A stretch of 64,000 nt of DNA from Cryptomeria japonica. Lineage: Eukaryota > Streptophyta > Pinopsida > Cupressales > Cupressaceae. Below the pieces are notes generated by a model. The model made no database searches and was not told the DNA's origin. It saw only the letters and a list, made by a program, of their open reading frames with translations. Below are positions 63,934 through 64,000 of the stretch, in pieces (position 1 is the stretch's first letter; each line of letters begins with the position of its first letter). The stretch is taken from contig NC_081412.1 in the NCBI RefSeq assembly GCF_030272615.1, positions 691,552,083 through 691,616,082 of the forward strand, read 5' to 3'. The translations under genes and the position numbers were made by a program.

Positions 63934-64000
63934 ATTCCTGTGATTGCAGATTGATTTATTGAGATCACAATTTGGTATATTGAGTATTCCCAGTGTCAAT
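63884..64000 (+). repeat. 3' LTR of element E, first 117 bases
   Basis: TGTTGGATATTTCTACTGC onward aligns with the 5' LTR start at 43939 and is cut by the window end. Confidence 0.88.

Larger units (their letters stand above)
43939..64000 (+). mobile_element. Element E: Copia retrotransposon, 5' LTR split by C, 3' LTR cut by window
   Basis: The 5' LTR (43939-44778 plus 58848-59330) is interrupted by element C. It is followed by a primer-binding site, gag-pol (59387-63557), the purine module and the first 117 bases of the 3' LTR (63884-64000). The LTR starts of the two copies align. It is the same family as G. Its own target duplication cannot be checked. Confidence 0.88.

Overview
The window looks like intergenic DNA from a large, repeat-rich seed-plant genome. 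A conifer is my best guess, from the density of old, stop-riddled Ty1/copia elements, AT-rich spacers and absence of any host gene; this is inference, not proof. I found no tRNA, rRNA, CRISPR array or convincing cellular gene. Nearly every base belongs to LTR retrotransposons, many nested. Several have both ends fixed by 5-bp target-site duplications (TSDs) visible in the sequence. All coding regions carry nonsense codons, frameshifts or truncations.

Layout, left to right. 1-6500: element A (minus, cut by the window edge) sits in an LTR of element N, which sits in Copia element G (minus). 6501-7188: AT-rich spacer with a 160-bp direct repeat. 7189-9596: H, a 5'-truncated Copia. 9597-16156: I, a related Copia with a truncated 5' LTR. 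16157-17574: spacer with palindromic repeats and a GA tract. 17575-24271: J, a complete Copia with TSD CAAGA inserted in the GA tract. 24272-26177: spacer. 26178-38010: L, a Copia-like element with gag and protease but no integrase or reverse transcriptase, interrupted by B (30408-36958, minus, TSD TGTTC). 38492-43496: K, a relic minus-strand LTR interrupted by F (39542-43240, Gypsy-type gag-protease only, TSD GGAAC). 43497-43938: K internal tail. 43939-64000: Copia element E, interrupted in its 5' LTR by C (44779-58847), which holds a solo LTR M (46661-46992, TSD GTAGA) and D (50443-56795, TSD GAAAG).

The most interesting content is the family A/B/C/D. These LTR elements have no recognisable protease, integrase or reverse transcriptase. 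They carry ORF1, a coiled-coil protein with four CCHC zinc knuckles, and ORF2, a protein of about 1000-1090 residues that I do not recognise, with a TATA-containing spacer in front in A and B. They share cis signals with the pol-bearing Copia elements of the window: the primer-binding site, a leader motif after it, and a purine-tract module before the 3' LTR. That suggests mobilisation in trans. In all of them the purine tract/U3 junction is flanked by a 16-18-base inverted repeat whose arms appear to covary between families.
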